Shown here in pieces: positions 8,311-17,797 of a stretch of 64,000 bases of DNA. The DNA is from Aromatoleum toluolicum. GTDB taxonomy: Bacteria; Pseudomonadota; Gammaproteobacteria; Burkholderiales; Rhodocyclaceae. Position 1 is the stretch's first letter; every line of letters starts with the position of its first letter. Location: the NCBI RefSeq assembly GCF_012911005.2, contig NZ_WTVS01000010.1:48244-112243 (forward strand). Direction: 5' to 3'. A model generated the notes under the pieces. It was not told the origin of the DNA, made no database searches, and saw nothing but the letters and a program-made list of their open reading frames with translations. Both the position numbers and the translations under genes were made by a program.

Positions 8311-11300
8311 ATGCGGTTCGGAAAGGCAGGATCGAGGGGTTTCGGCGTTGCGCCGGTGGCGCTCGTCATCGTTCTGGTGGCCGCACTCGGCGGCTACTTC
8401 TTCGCCACGCGCGACCGGACGGGCGCGGACGCCGAGGCCGGCAACGTGCCCTTCGAGGTCGTGGACGGCGCCCCGCGCGAGCTCGACGGATCGCCCGCCC
8501 TCGCGCTGTCGTTCAGCCTTCCGCTCGACGCCCGCGGCGATCACGACAAGTTCCTCCAGGTGCTGGAGATGCCGTCTCCCGCCCACGCGGCAGAAGGTTC
8601 GTCGGCGGGCGTGCACTACGAAGAAGAGGAAGACGGAAGCACGACGGCCGGGGTCAGCAACGCGAGCAGCCGCGAGCCGGTCGACACGGTGACCGAGGGC
8701 GGCACGCCGGTCGCGGGCGCCTGGGTCGTCGGCGAAAACCCGCGACTGCTGTTCTTCCCGCACGTCAAGCCGCAGACCCGCTACGTCGTGCGCGTGTTGG
8801 CCGGCCTGCCGGCGAAGGACGGCAGCAAGCTCGATGCGGAAGCGCGCTTCTCGATCCGCATGGGCACGGTCGCCCCGGCGTTCTACTTCGCCAGCCGCGG
8901 CATGGTGCTGCCTGCCGGGCAGAACGGCGGCCTGCCGGTCACGACCGTGAACGTGCCCGAAGTCGACATCCAGTTCCTCAAGGTCAAGCCGGAGCACCTG
9001 TCCGAATTCCTCGACCAGGTCGTGGCCGGTCCGGCCGGCCAGCCGACCCGCGACGCGTCCGCCGACGCGGAAGGCGGCGAAGCCGACGACGAGGAAAGCT
9101 ACTACTACGGCGATGCGGGCACCCGCCTCAAGGGCGCCGTCGACGGCTGGCAACTCGACCAGCTGCACCGCCTCACGACCAGCGCCTTCATCGGGCGCTT
9201 CGTCACCGAACAGAAGTCCGATCGGCGCCGCGTAACCTTCATTCCCGTCGAGGACATCCCCGCGCTGCGCGAACCGGGCGTCTACGTCGCGGTGATGTCG
9301 CAGCCGAACCGCTTCCGCCACGAGTTCCAGACCACCTATTTCTACGTCAGCGATCTCGGCCTGCACGTGCGCCAGTACGCCGCCGGAGCCGACGCCTACG
9401 TGAGTTCGCTGGCCAGCGGCAAGGCCGTGAGCGGCGCCGAGCTGAGCTGGATCGACGGCGAAGGCAAGACCCTGGCGCGCGGCGAGACCGACGGCGACGG
9501 GCGGGCGAACTTCGCCGAACGCCCCAAAGGCGCGCGCGTGCTGACGGCACGCAAGGGCGAGCACCTGTCGCTGATCGCCCTCAAGGAGCCGGCGCTCGAC
9601 CTCGGCGAGTTCGACATCGCCGGCACGCCCTTCGTCCCGGTGCGCCTGTTCGCCTACAGCGGACGCAACCTGTACCGCCCGGGCGAGCGCTTCGACGTGT
9701 CGGTGATCGCCCGCGACGCCGACGGACGCGCCGTGCCGCCGCAGCCGATCCAGGCCGCGCTGCGCCGGCCGGACGGCAAGCTGCAATGGACGCGGACGTG
9801 GAAGCCGCTCGAACTCGATCCCGGCTACTACACCCAGGCGATCGAGCTGCCGATCGACGCCGCGACCGGCTCGTGGGCGCTGGAATTGCGCACCGACCCT
9901 GCGGCCAGCACGGCGGCGGCGGTGATGCGCTTCGGCGTCGAGGAATTCCTGCCGGAACGGATGAAGCTCGACCTGACCAGCACCGAGGCCAGTCTCGCGG
10001 ACGGTGCGAGCTGGCGCATCGACGTCAGCGGGCGCTACCTGTACGGCACCCCCGCCGCCGGCAACAGCCTCGTCGGCGTCGTGAACACCGAGCGCAACCG
10101 CAATCCGCTCGCACACAAGCTGCCCGGCTTCGTATTCGGCGATGCGGACGAGGATACGGTCAAATCGCGCACCGAGCTGTCGGAAACCGCGCTCGACGAC
10201 GCGGGCAAGGCGAGCATCGACGTGGATCTCGAACCGGTCGCCGGCCGGCGCTCGCCCTTCACCGTGCGCGCCACCATCGGCCTGCTCGAGAGCGGCGGCC
10301 GGCCGGTCATCCGCAGCATCGAGCGCGTGCATTGGCCCGCGCCGGTGCTGGTCGGCGTCCGCCCGCTGTTCGTCGGCGCCTATGCGCGCGAAGGCGCCGC
10401 GGCGGAGTTCGAAGTGGTGCGCGCCGACACCGCCGCCACCCTCAAGGCGGGCACCGCGCTGCCGGTGCGGCTGTTCCGCGAGAACCGCAACTACTACTGG
10501 CGCTTCGACGACCAGCGCGGCTGGAATTCGGGTTTCACCGAAACCGATGAGCTGGTGTCGACCACGCAGGTGTCCATGCCCGCCGGCGGCCGCGGCAAGC
10601 TCGCGCTGCCGGTCAAGTACGGCCGCTACCGGCTCGAGGTGTTCGACCCGGAAACGCAGCAGACCGCACGCTACCGCTTCTACGCCGGCTGGTACGCTCA
10701 GGACGACGAAACCCGGGGCGTGCGCCCGGACCTCGTCGCGCTGAAGCTGGACAAGGCGGGCTACGCCGACGGTGAAACGGCGCGCCTGACGATCACCCCG
10801 CCGCATGCCGGCGAGGCGCTCGTGACCGTCGAGGGCGACAGGGCGCTGTGGGTGCGCCGCCTCTCGGTCGGCGCCGACGGCACGACGATCGACATCCCCG
10901 TCGACAAGGAATGGAAGCGCCACGACCTGTATGTGTCGGTCATGGTGCTGCGGCCGGGCAGCAGCGGCGACACGGTCACGCCGGCGCGCGCGCTGGGCCT
11001 GATTCACCTGCCGCTCGAACGCAGCCAGCGCAAGCTCGACGTGGCGCTCGAAGCGCCACAGAAGATGAAGCCCGAGCAGCCGCTGAAGGTTCGCGTGAAG
11101 GTGCCGGAGGCCAAGGGCCAGAAGGCGATGGTCACGCTGTCCGCGGTCGATGCCGGCATCCTCAACATCACCGCGTTCAAGAGCCCCGACCCGTTCGGCT
11201 TCTTCTTCGCCAAGCTGCGCTACGGCGCCGACGCGCATGACGTGTACGGGCGCCTGATCGAGAAGATGGCGGGCGACAAGGGACGGCTCAAGTTCGGCGG

Positions 11301-13455
11301 CGACGCGGCGCCCAAGCCGACCAAGAGCCTGCCCAAGAAGGTGCGCCTGGTCGATCTCTTCAGCGGCCCGGTCGCGCTCGACGACAAGGGCGAGGCGGAG
11401 ATCTCGCTGCCGGTGCCGGACTTCAACGGCAGCCTGCGCCTGATGGCGGTGGCGACCAGCGGCGAACGCTTCGGCATGCAGGAGGCCGAGGTCGTCGTCG
11501 CGGCGCCGTTGGTCGTCGAACTCGCGACCCCGCGCTTCCTGTCGGTCGGCGACAGCGCCGTGCTCGCGATGGACGTGCAGAACCTCTCCGGCGCCGCCCA
11601 GGACGTGCGCATCAGCGTGACCAACGGCGACGGCCTTGTGATCCAGGCCGGCGAGCAGCGCATTGCGCTCAAGGACCAGCAGAAGCGCATCCTGCGCATC
11701 CCCGTCGAAGCCGGGACGGCGCTGGGACTCACGGAGGTGCGCGTGCATGTCGAAAGCGAGGCGCTGAAGCTCGACCGCAGCTTCCCGCTGCAGGTGCAGG
11801 CACCGACGCCGCGTCAATCGGTGATGAAGCGCGTCGTCGTCGCACCGGGCGAAACGGTGGAATTGCGCGACGCCGAACTGGGCGGATTCCTGAAGCACAG
11901 CGTCGCGGCGACGCTGGCAGTATCCGACAAGGCACCGATCGACGTGCGCGGCGCCGTGCGCGGACTGCTGACCTACCCCTACGGCTGCGCCGAGCAGACG
12001 ACGAGCACGGCATATCCGCACGTATTCATCGACGAGACGGCCGCGAAGCAGTTCGGCCTGAAGCCCTACACGCAGGCCCAGCGCGCCGAAATGCTCGAAA
12101 AGGCGATCGGGCGGCTGGCCGGGATGCAGGCGCCGAACGGCGGCTTCAGCCTGTGGGGCAACGTCGGCAACTACGAGTACTGGTTGTCGGCCTACGTCAC
12201 GAACTTCCTGCTCGACGCGCGCGAACAGGGCTTCAACGTCCCGCCCGAGATGGAGAAGCGCGCCGTCGAGTTCCTGCTGAAGGGCCTGCAGGAAGGCGTC
12301 GCCGGCCTGCCGCGCGAAGCGGTGAGATACAGCGCCGATTCGGTGTGGGCCGACCACCGCTACGCCGGATCGGGCCGCTTCGCGGTGCTCGCCTACGGCG
12401 CCTACGTCCTCGCCCGGCAGGGCAAGGCCCCGCTAGCGACGCTGCGGCAGCTGCACGAGTCGCAGGCCGCGGCGCACTCGGGCCTCGGCCTGGTGCACCT
12501 CGGCATCGCACTGAAGCTCATGGGCGACGAGGCGCGCGCAACGAGCGCGGTCGAAGCCGGCATCCGGAAGAACCGTCCGGACAATTACTGGTGGGGCGAC
12601 TACGGCAGCACCCTGCGCGACTGGGCGCTGATGTACGTGCTGCTCGAGAAGCACGGCCTCAAGCCCGAAGGCCGCGAGAACCTCGTGAACCTCGTCGCCG
12701 GCGAGCTGGAGCGCGGCCGCCACCATTACCACAGCACCCAGGAGAAACTCGCACTGTTCCTGCTCGGCCGCAGCTTCGTGACCGGAGCCGGCGGCAACTG
12801 GACGGCCGAAACGGCCAGCGGCGGCAGGACGCAGGCGATCGGCGGCAAGGGCACGCAGTTCCTGTCCCTGTCCGCCGAGGACGTCGCCGGCGGCGTCCGC
12901 CTCACCAATACCCATCAGGAAAAGCTCTTCGCCGAGTTCAATCTCGCGGGCAACCCCGCGGCGATGCCCGCGGCACGGCGCGATGCCTTCGACCTCAGGC
13001 GCGAGTGGTACACGCCGGACGGGCAGCCGCTCGGCAAGCGTCCGCTGCGCGTCGGCGAGACACTGGTCGTCCGCGTGCGCGTCAGCACAGCCGGCCGCCA
13101 CGCCAACGGCCTGGTCGTCGACTACGTGCCGGCCGGGGTCGAGATCGAGAACGCCAACATCGTGCAGGGCGAGCAGTCGGCGATCAGCATCGGCGGGATC
13201 GACCCGCGCCAGGCGATGCAGGACGGCGCGATCCAGCACGTCGAGTTCCGCGACGACCGCTTCGTCGTCGCCGCGCGGCTGCGGGGCGAGATGAACTTCT
13301 TCTACCGCGTGCGCGTCGTCACGCCGGGACGCTTCGTCGTGCCGCCGACCTACGCCGAGGACATGTACCAGCCGCACATCTACGGCATCGCCGGAGGCGA
13401 GGAAACGCTGCAGATCAGCGACGGACACGGCGACGGAGCCGGCAGCGGGCAATGA
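8311..13455 (+). CDS. yfhM: Bacterial alpha-2-macroglobulin (YfhM type)
   Basis: The 1714-residue protein is a full-length bacterial alpha-2-macroglobulin. It has an N-terminal signal-anchor (about residues 12-32), a run of MG beta-sandwich domains, a bait-region/A2M core with PDFNGSLRLMAVAT, and the thioester motif GCAEQ at 1225-1229 followed by the alpha-helical complement-like domain. The family traps attacking proteases in the periplasm and works with PbpC, whose gene overlaps its stop by 4 bp. Unlike the E. coli lipoprotein form, the N-terminus has no lipobox cysteine, so here it is likely held by an uncleaved helix. The GGGGGAATTGC before the ATG is a good ribosome site. Confidence 0.95.
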   Translation: MRFGKAGSRGFGVAPVALVIVLVAALGGYFFATRDRTGADAEAGNVPFEVVDGAPRELDGSPALALSFSLPLDARGDHDKFLQVLEMPSPAHAAEGSSAGVHYEEEEDGSTTAGVSNASSREPVDTVTEGGTPVAGAWVVGENPRLLFFPHVKPQTRYVVRVLAGLPAKDGSKLDAEARFSIRMGTVAPAFYFASRGMVLPAGQNGGLPVTTVNVPEVDIQFLKVKPEHLSEFLDQVVAGPAGQPTRDASADAEGGEADDEESYYYGDAGTRLKGAVDGWQLDQLHRLTTSAFIGRFVTEQKSDRRRVTFIPVEDIPALREPGVYVAVMSQPNRFRHEFQTTYFYVSDLGLHVRQYAAGADAYVSSLASGKAVSGAELSWIDGEGKTLARGETDGDGRANFAERPKGARVLTARKGEHLSLIALKEPALDLGEFDIAGTPFVPVRLFAYSGRNLYRPGERFDVSVIARDADGRAVPPQPIQAALRRPDGKLQWTRTWKPLELDPGYYTQAIELPIDAATGSWALELRTDPAASTAAAVMRFGVEEFLPERMKLDLTSTEASLADGASWRIDVSGRYLYGTPAAGNSLVGVVNTERNRNPLAHKLPGFVFGDADEDTVKSRTELSETALDDAGKASIDVDLEPVAGRRSPFTVRATIGLLESGGRPVIRSIERVHWPAPVLVGVRPLFVGAYAREGAAAEFEVVRADTAATLKAGTALPVRLFRENRNYYWRFDDQRGWNSGFTETDELVSTTQVSMPAGGRGKLALPVKYGRYRLEVFDPETQQTARYRFYAGWYAQDDETRGVRPDLVALKLDKAGYADGETARLTITPPHAGEALVTVEGDRALWVRRLSVGADGTTIDIPVDKEWKRHDLYVSVMVLRPGSSGDTVTPARALGLIHLPLERSQRKLDVALEAPQKMKPEQPLKVRVKVPEAKGQKAMVTLSAVDAGILNITAFKSPDPFGFFFAKLRYGADAHDVYGRLIEKMAGDKGRLKFGGDAAPKPTKSLPKKVRLVDLFSGPVALDDKGEAEISLPVPDFNGSLRLMAVATSGERFGMQEAEVVVAAPLVVELATPRFLSVGDSAVLAMDVQNLSGAAQDVRISVTNGDGLVIQAGEQRIALKDQQKRILRIPVEAGTALGLTEVRVHVESEALKLDRSFPLQVQAPTPRQSVMKRVVVAPGETVELRDAELGGFLKHSVAATLAVSDKAPIDVRGAVRGLLTYPYGCAEQTTSTAYPHVFIDETAAKQFGLKPYTQAQRAEMLEKAIGRLAGMQAPNGGFSLWGNVGNYEYWLSAYVTNFLLDAREQGFNVPPEMEKRAVEFLLKGLQEGVAGLPREAVRYSADSVWADHRYAGSGRFAVLAYGAYVLARQGKAPLATLRQLHESQAAAHSGLGLVHLGIALKLMGDEARATSAVEAGIRKNRPDNYWWGDYGSTLRDWALMYVLLEKHGLKPEGRENLVNLVAGELERGRHHYHSTQEKLALFLLGRSFVTGAGGNWTAETASGGRTQAIGGKGTQFLSLSAEDVAGGVRLTNTHQEKLFAEFNLAGNPAAMPAARRDAFDLRREWYTPDGQPLGKRPLRVGETLVVRVRVSTAGRHANGLVVDYVPAGVEIENANIVQGEQSAISIGGIDPRQAMQDGAIQHVEFRDDRFVVAARLRGEMNFFYRVRVVTPGRFVVPPTYAEDMYQPHIYGIAGGEETLQISDGHGDGAGSGQ

Positions 13456-15749
13456 GCCGCCGCCTGCGCCTTGCGCTCGCGGCGGCGCTGGCCCTGCTGC
13501 TGCTGGCGGACCAGCTCTTCCCGCCGCCCCTCCCCGGGCGCGCGGCACCGCATGCGCAGGTGGTGCTGGCGCGCGACGGCACCCCGTTGCGCGCCTTCCC
13601 CGACCGCACCCACATCTGGCGCCATCCCGTCCGTAAGGACGAGGTGTCGCCACGCTACCTCGAGGCCGTGATCGCCTACGAGGACCGCTTCTTCCACTGG
13701 CATCCCGGCGTGAATCCGCTGGCGCTGCTGCGCGCCGCGGGGCAGTGGGCCACCAGCGGCCGCGTCGTCTCGGGCGGCTCGACGCTGACGATGCAGGTCG
13801 CGCGCATCCTCGAGCCGACGCCGCACACGCTGCGCGGCAAACTGCGCCAGATGGTGCGCGCGCTGCAGCTGGAACTGCGGCTGTCCAAGCACGAGATCCT
13901 CGAGCTCTACCTCGGCTACGCGCCGATGGGCGGCGTGCTCGAAGGGGTCGAGGCGGCCAGCCGGGCCTATCTCGGCAAACCGGCGGCACGCCTGACGGAA
14001 TCCGAGGCCGCGCTGCTGACGGTGCTGCCGCAGGCCCCTTCGCTGCTGCGCCCGGACCGCTATCCCGAACGCGCGCGGGCGGCGCGCGACAAGGTGCTGG
14101 CGCGCATGGCGCCGCACTGGGGCGCCGACGTCGTGCGCGAGGCGCGCCAGGAACCGGTGATCGCGCAGACGGTGCGCGAACCGCTGCTCGCGCCGCTGTT
14201 CGCCGAGCGCGTGCGCCGCGAGCACCCCCGTCAGCTGCGCGTGGAGACGACCCTGGATGCGGGCATGCAGGGCATGGTCGAACAGCTCCTCGCGTCGCGG
14301 CTGTCGGTGCTGCCGCCGCGCGTGTCGATGGCGGCGCTGGTGGTCGACAATGCGACGCTGGAAGTGCTCGCGTACGCGGGCTCCGCCGACTTCGCCGACG
14401 AAAGCCGCTTCGCGCACGTGGACATGGTGCGGGCGATGCGCTCGCCCGGCTCGACGCTGAAGCCTTTCCTGTACGGACTGGCGCTCGACGAGGGCCTGAT
14501 CCACTCCGAATCGCTGCTGGCCGACGTGCCGCAATCCTTTTCCGGCTACCAGCCGGGCAACTTCCAGGCGAACTTCAGCGGCCCGGTCGGCGTGTCGCAG
14601 GCGCTGCAGAAGTCGCTGAACGTGCCGGCCGTGGAGGTGCTGGACCATCTCGGGCCGCAGCGCTTCGTCGCGCAGCTGCGCCGTGGCGGCCTCAGGCTCG
14701 AGCTGCCGCGGGGCGCCGGGCCCAACCTGAGCGTGATCCTGGGCGGCGCCGCGACGAGCCTGGAAGGCCTGGTCGGCGCCTATACCTCGTTCGCGCGCGG
14801 CGGCATCGCCGCCCGGCCGCGCTACGCGCAGGACGCCCCGCTCGAGGAGACGCGCATGATGAGCGCGGGCGCGGCCTTCATCGTACGCGACATCCTCGAA
14901 TCGGGCGGACCGCTGGCGCGCGCGGTCGAAGGCGGCGTCGGGGTGCGCCGCGGCATCGCCTTCAAGACCGGGACGAGCTTCGGCTTCCGCGACGCCTGGT
15001 CGGTCGGCGTCAGCGACCGCCTGACGGTGGGCGTGTGGGTCGGCCGACCCGACGGCACGCCCAACCCGGGCTTCTTCGGCGCGAACATCGCCGCGCCGCT
15101 GCTGATCGACGTGTTCGCCGCGGTCGATGGCGCGCCGCCCGGACCGCGCGTCCCGCCCGAGGGGGTATCGCAGGCGAAGATCTGCTGGCCGCTGGGCACC
15201 TGGAGCGCGGACCTCCCGCCCGGACTGTGCCACGAACAGCGCACCGCCTGGATCCTCAACGGCGCCGCGCCGCCGACCTTTCCCGACCGCCTGCGCGGCG
15301 GCACGCCGCGTTACACGGACTACCGCGACGCGGAAAGCGGCCTGCGGGTGCGTGCCGGCTGCGCGCCGGGCGAGATGCGCGCGGTGGAGATGGCGCGCTG
15401 GCCGGCCGCGCTCGAACCCTGGCTGGACAGCGGAACGCGGCGGCACGCCCTGCCCCCCGCATGGGCGCCGGCGTGCAGGGACGCCGTCGCGCCCGAGGCG
15501 GGACTGAAGATCGTCGGCGTCACCGACGGCGAGACGATACGCCGCGCCGGCACCGGCCCCGCCCCCGAGCTGCGGCTGGAGGCCCGCGGCGGGCAGGACA
15601 GCCTGACCTGGCTGGTGAACGGCGTGCAGGTCGGGCGCGTGGCGGCCGGCCGCTCGCTGCTGTGGCAGTTTCCTGTCGCCGGCCCGCACCGGATCACCGC
15701 GATGGACGACGCGGGCCGCTTCGACAGCGTGGAGATCAGCGTGCGCTAG
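13452..15749 (+). CDS. pbpC: Penicillin-binding protein 1C
   Basis: The 765-residue bifunctional peptidoglycan synthase overlaps yfhM by ATGA. It has an N-terminal membrane anchor (RLALAAALALLLLADQLF), a family-51 glycosyltransferase domain with the catalytic-glutamate motif EDRFFHWHPGVN (about residue 76), and a transpeptidase domain with SPGSTLKPF (active Ser near 334), a SLN motif and KTGTS near 505. The C-terminal BiPBP_C beta domain characteristic of PbpC ends the protein. Frame and start follow from the overlap. The pairing with alpha-2-macroglobulin is the known arrangement: repair of the wall where a protease has breached the envelope. Confidence 0.95.
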   Translation: MSRRLRLALAAALALLLLADQLFPPPLPGRAAPHAQVVLARDGTPLRAFPDRTHIWRHPVRKDEVSPRYLEAVIAYEDRFFHWHPGVNPLALLRAAGQWATSGRVVSGGSTLTMQVARILEPTPHTLRGKLRQMVRALQLELRLSKHEILELYLGYAPMGGVLEGVEAASRAYLGKPAARLTESEAALLTVLPQAPSLLRPDRYPERARAARDKVLARMAPHWGADVVREARQEPVIAQTVREPLLAPLFAERVRREHPRQLRVETTLDAGMQGMVEQLLASRLSVLPPRVSMAALVVDNATLEVLAYAGSADFADESRFAHVDMVRAMRSPGSTLKPFLYGLALDEGLIHSESLLADVPQSFSGYQPGNFQANFSGPVGVSQALQKSLNVPAVEVLDHLGPQRFVAQLRRGGLRLELPRGAGPNLSVILGGAATSLEGLVGAYTSFARGGIAARPRYAQDAPLEETRMMSAGAAFIVRDILESGGPLARAVEGGVGVRRGIAFKTGTSFGFRDAWSVGVSDRLTVGVWVGRPDGTPNPGFFGANIAAPLLIDVFAAVDGAPPGPRVPPEGVSQAKICWPLGTWSADLPPGLCHEQRTAWILNGAAPPTFPDRLRGGTPRYTDYRDAESGLRVRAGCAPGEMRAVEMARWPAALEPWLDSGTRRHALPPAWAPACRDAVAPEAGLKIVGVTDGETIRRAGTGPAPELRLEARGGQDSLTWLVNGVQVGRVAAGRSLLWQFPVAGPHRITAMDDAGRFDSVEISVR

Positions 15750-15761
15750 CGAGGCGCTGGG

Positions 15762-17012
15762 TCAGCCGTGCGCGCGCTGCGCGAAGTACGCGAGGTTCAT
15801 GCGCGGGTTGAGGTATTCGACGACCGGGCGCGGCAGCGCGCGTGGCTTGAGCACCGAATCGATGGTGACCTCGTCGGAGTCGACGAGGCTCAGCACCAGC
15901 GCATCGCGGCGCGGCACACCCGGTTCATACACCAGCACGGTCGGCTTGAGCGTGTTGCCCGGCGTGACTGCCACAACGATCGCGATCGAGCCGGTCGACA
16001 GGCGCACGAAGGAGCCTGGCGGGTACACGCCCAGCTCCTTGATGAAGGCCGACAGCATCAAGGCGTCGAAGTGCGCCGATTCGCGCGCGTACATGTGTGA
16101 CAGGGCTTCGGCCGGCGTCAGGGCCTCGGCGAGCGAGGGCGGGTTGCACAGGTTGTCGTAGCGGTTGGCGATCGCGACCATGCGCGCGAGCGGGTTGATG
16201 TCCGGGCCCTTGCGCCCGGCCGGAAAGCCGCTGCCGTCTACGCTTTCATGGTGGTCGCGGATGATCGCGCGCACCGGCACGGAGACGTGCTTGCCGACGA
16301 TCTGCAGGCCGTATTCGCCGTGCAGGCGGTACAGCGATTCCTCCGGACGGCTGCGCTCCTTTGCGCGCAGCACGATGGGGCTGATGCGGCTGGCGCCGAT
16401 GTCGTGCAGCAGCGCACCCATGCCCGCCGCTTCGAAGACTTCGCGCTTGAGGCCCAGCCCCTTCGCGAGGATCATCGTCAGGATCATGACGTTGAGCGAA
16501 TGCTGGTGCGTGGCGTCGTCGCGCTTGCGCGAGGCGACCAGCATCACGGTCGCACCGGCATCCTCGAGGAAGGTGGACGCGAGTTCGCCGACCATCACCC
16601 CAGCCTGCGCAGTCGCGCCGGCGGGATCGCGCAGCAGGTCGGCGAGGAGGTTGCGGGTCGAGTCCACACAGGTGCCGTAGGCCTTCTCGCAGCTCTGGAT
16701 GCGGTCGCGGTGTTCGAGCATGCGCGCGGCGCGGCGGCGCTTGGCTTCGATCTGCGCCTGGTCCTCGGCTTCGGGCGCGGGCGGCGGGGCGGACGGGACC
16801 TCGCCGCCGGGCGGCAACGGATCCGCTTCCGAGCGTGCCGGATCGTACGCGATCTTGCGCAGGCCCAGCTCGCGTAGCGTCGCGAGCTGCTTCTCGCTGG
16901 TGATGCGGAAGGAATTGACCATGAACGGATGGTCAAGCCAAGGCAGATCCAGCGACACGAACATGCCCACCTGCAGTTGTTCGACGCCGACTTTCGGCAG
17001 TGAGTCCGGCAT
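15762..17012 (-). CDS. HD-GYP domain protein (putative c-di-GMP phosphodiesterase)
   Basis: From the ATG at 17012 (GAAGAG upstream) the protein is 416 residues. The N-terminal DUF3391-like region (VEQLQVGMFVSLDLPWLDHPF) is followed by a linker and an HD-GYP domain. The domain has HSLNVMILTM, the HD pair in LLHDIGASRIS, and HHESVDGSGFP, where GFP replaces the canonical GYP. HD-GYP proteins hydrolyse c-di-GMP through a di- or tri-metal centre. The metal ligands appear present, so activity is likely. A longer 448-residue form (start at 17108) is possible but would add an Arg/Pro-rich leader crossing no ribosome site. It converges on pbpC. Confidence 0.88.
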   Translation of the reverse strand: MPDSLPKVGVEQLQVGMFVSLDLPWLDHPFMVNSFRITSEKQLATLRELGLRKIAYDPARSEADPLPPGGEVPSAPPPAPEAEDQAQIEAKRRRAARMLEHRDRIQSCEKAYGTCVDSTRNLLADLLRDPAGATAQAGVMVGELASTFLEDAGATVMLVASRKRDDATHQHSLNVMILTMILAKGLGLKREVFEAAGMGALLHDIGASRISPIVLRAKERSRPEESLYRLHGEYGLQIVGKHVSVPVRAIIRDHHESVDGSGFPAGRKGPDINPLARMVAIANRYDNLCNPPSLAEALTPAEALSHMYARESAHFDALMLSAFIKELGVYPPGSFVRLSTGSIAIVVAVTPGNTLKPTVLVYEPGVPRRDALVLSLVDSDEVTIDSVLKPRALPRPVVEYLNPRMNLAYFAQRAHG

Positions 17013-17111
17013 CTCTTCAGAACGGGTGAGGGATGGGTGAGCGGCTGCTACCGCCAGCCGGATGCGGGGCGGCGGCGGCCGGAAGCCGGCCGCGCACCTT
17101 GCCCGCATGAT

Positions 17112-17135
17112 AAACCCATTTTTACAAATGGGTTT
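17112..17135 (-). terminator. Perfect hairpin downstream of tpx
   Basis: A 10-bp perfect stem (AAACCCATTT / AAATGGGTTT, 4-nt loop) begins 10 bp after the tpx stop. Read on the minus strand it ends in ...GGGTTTATC, a short U-run. Likely the tpx terminator. Confidence 0.6.
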
Positions 17136-17145
17136 CGCGGGGTGC

Positions 17146-17646
17146 CTACTTCAGCGCAGCGAGCGCCGCCGCGTAGTCGGGTTCGTCCTTGATCTCGCCG
17201 ACGAGCTGCGAGTGCAGCACCTTGTTGTCGGCATCGAGCACGACGACGGCACGCGCGGTGACGCCCGCTAGCGGGCCGGAGGCGATCTCGACGCCGTAGT
17301 CCTTCATGAAGTTGCGCCCGCGCATGGTCGACAGCGTGACGACGTTCTCCAGCCCTTCGGCGACGCAGAAGCGCTTCGACGCGAAGGGCAGGTCGGCGGA
17401 GACGATCAGCACGACGGTGTTGTCGAGCTTGCCGGCTTCGGCGTTGAACTTGCGCGTCGAGGTCGCGCAAGTCGGGGTATCGAGACTGGGGACGATGTTG
17501 AGGACCTTGCGCTTGCCGGCGTAGTCGGCGAGCGTCACGTCCTTGAGGTCTGCGCCGACCAGCGACAGCGGCGGGGCGCTGTCGCCCTTCTGCAGGAATT
17601 TGCCGGCGACTTCGATCGGGTTGCCACCCAGGGTCACGGTGCTCAT
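17146..17646 (-). CDS. tpx: Thiol peroxidase (atypical 2-Cys peroxiredoxin)
   Basis: The 166-residue protein is a Tpx peroxiredoxin. The peroxidatic cysteine is C60 in [15 protein letters not shown] and the resolving cysteine is C94 in [10 protein letters not shown], the classical atypical 2-Cys spacing. It reduces organic hydroperoxides and H2O2 using thioredoxin, in the cytoplasm or periplasm. Full family length; no signal peptide. The ATG at 17646 is preceded by GGAGGAG. It is monocistronic, bounded by a hairpin downstream and the formate dehydrogenase cytochrome gene 151 bp upstream. Confidence 0.95.
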   Translation of the reverse strand: MSTVTLGGNPIEVAGKFLQKGDSAPPLSLVGADLKDVTLADYAGKRKVLNIVPSLDTPTCATSTRKFNAEAGKLDNTVVLIVSADLPFASKRFCVAEGLENVVTLSTMRGRNFMKDYGVEIASGPLAGVTARAVVVLDADNKVLHSQLVGEIKDEPDYAAALAALK

Positions 17647-17797
17647 AGGTACGTCTCCTCCGTTGAGATGTCGGGGCCGGCGGCGGGCGCCGGGCTTATC
17701 GGATCAGTCTAGTCGGGAATTCCGCGCAGGGGAACCGCGCGGACGGAGGGGTCTTCGCGGGAGGCGGCCGGGGGGCACACCTCCCGCATGCCGCGGC

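Noticed and set aside
8044..12357. 1437-codon open frame antisense to the alpha-2-macroglobulin gene
   Set aside because: GC-rich coding DNA opens antisense frames; the translation is His/Arg/Ala-rich low complexity with no domain, while the sense frame is a complete known family.
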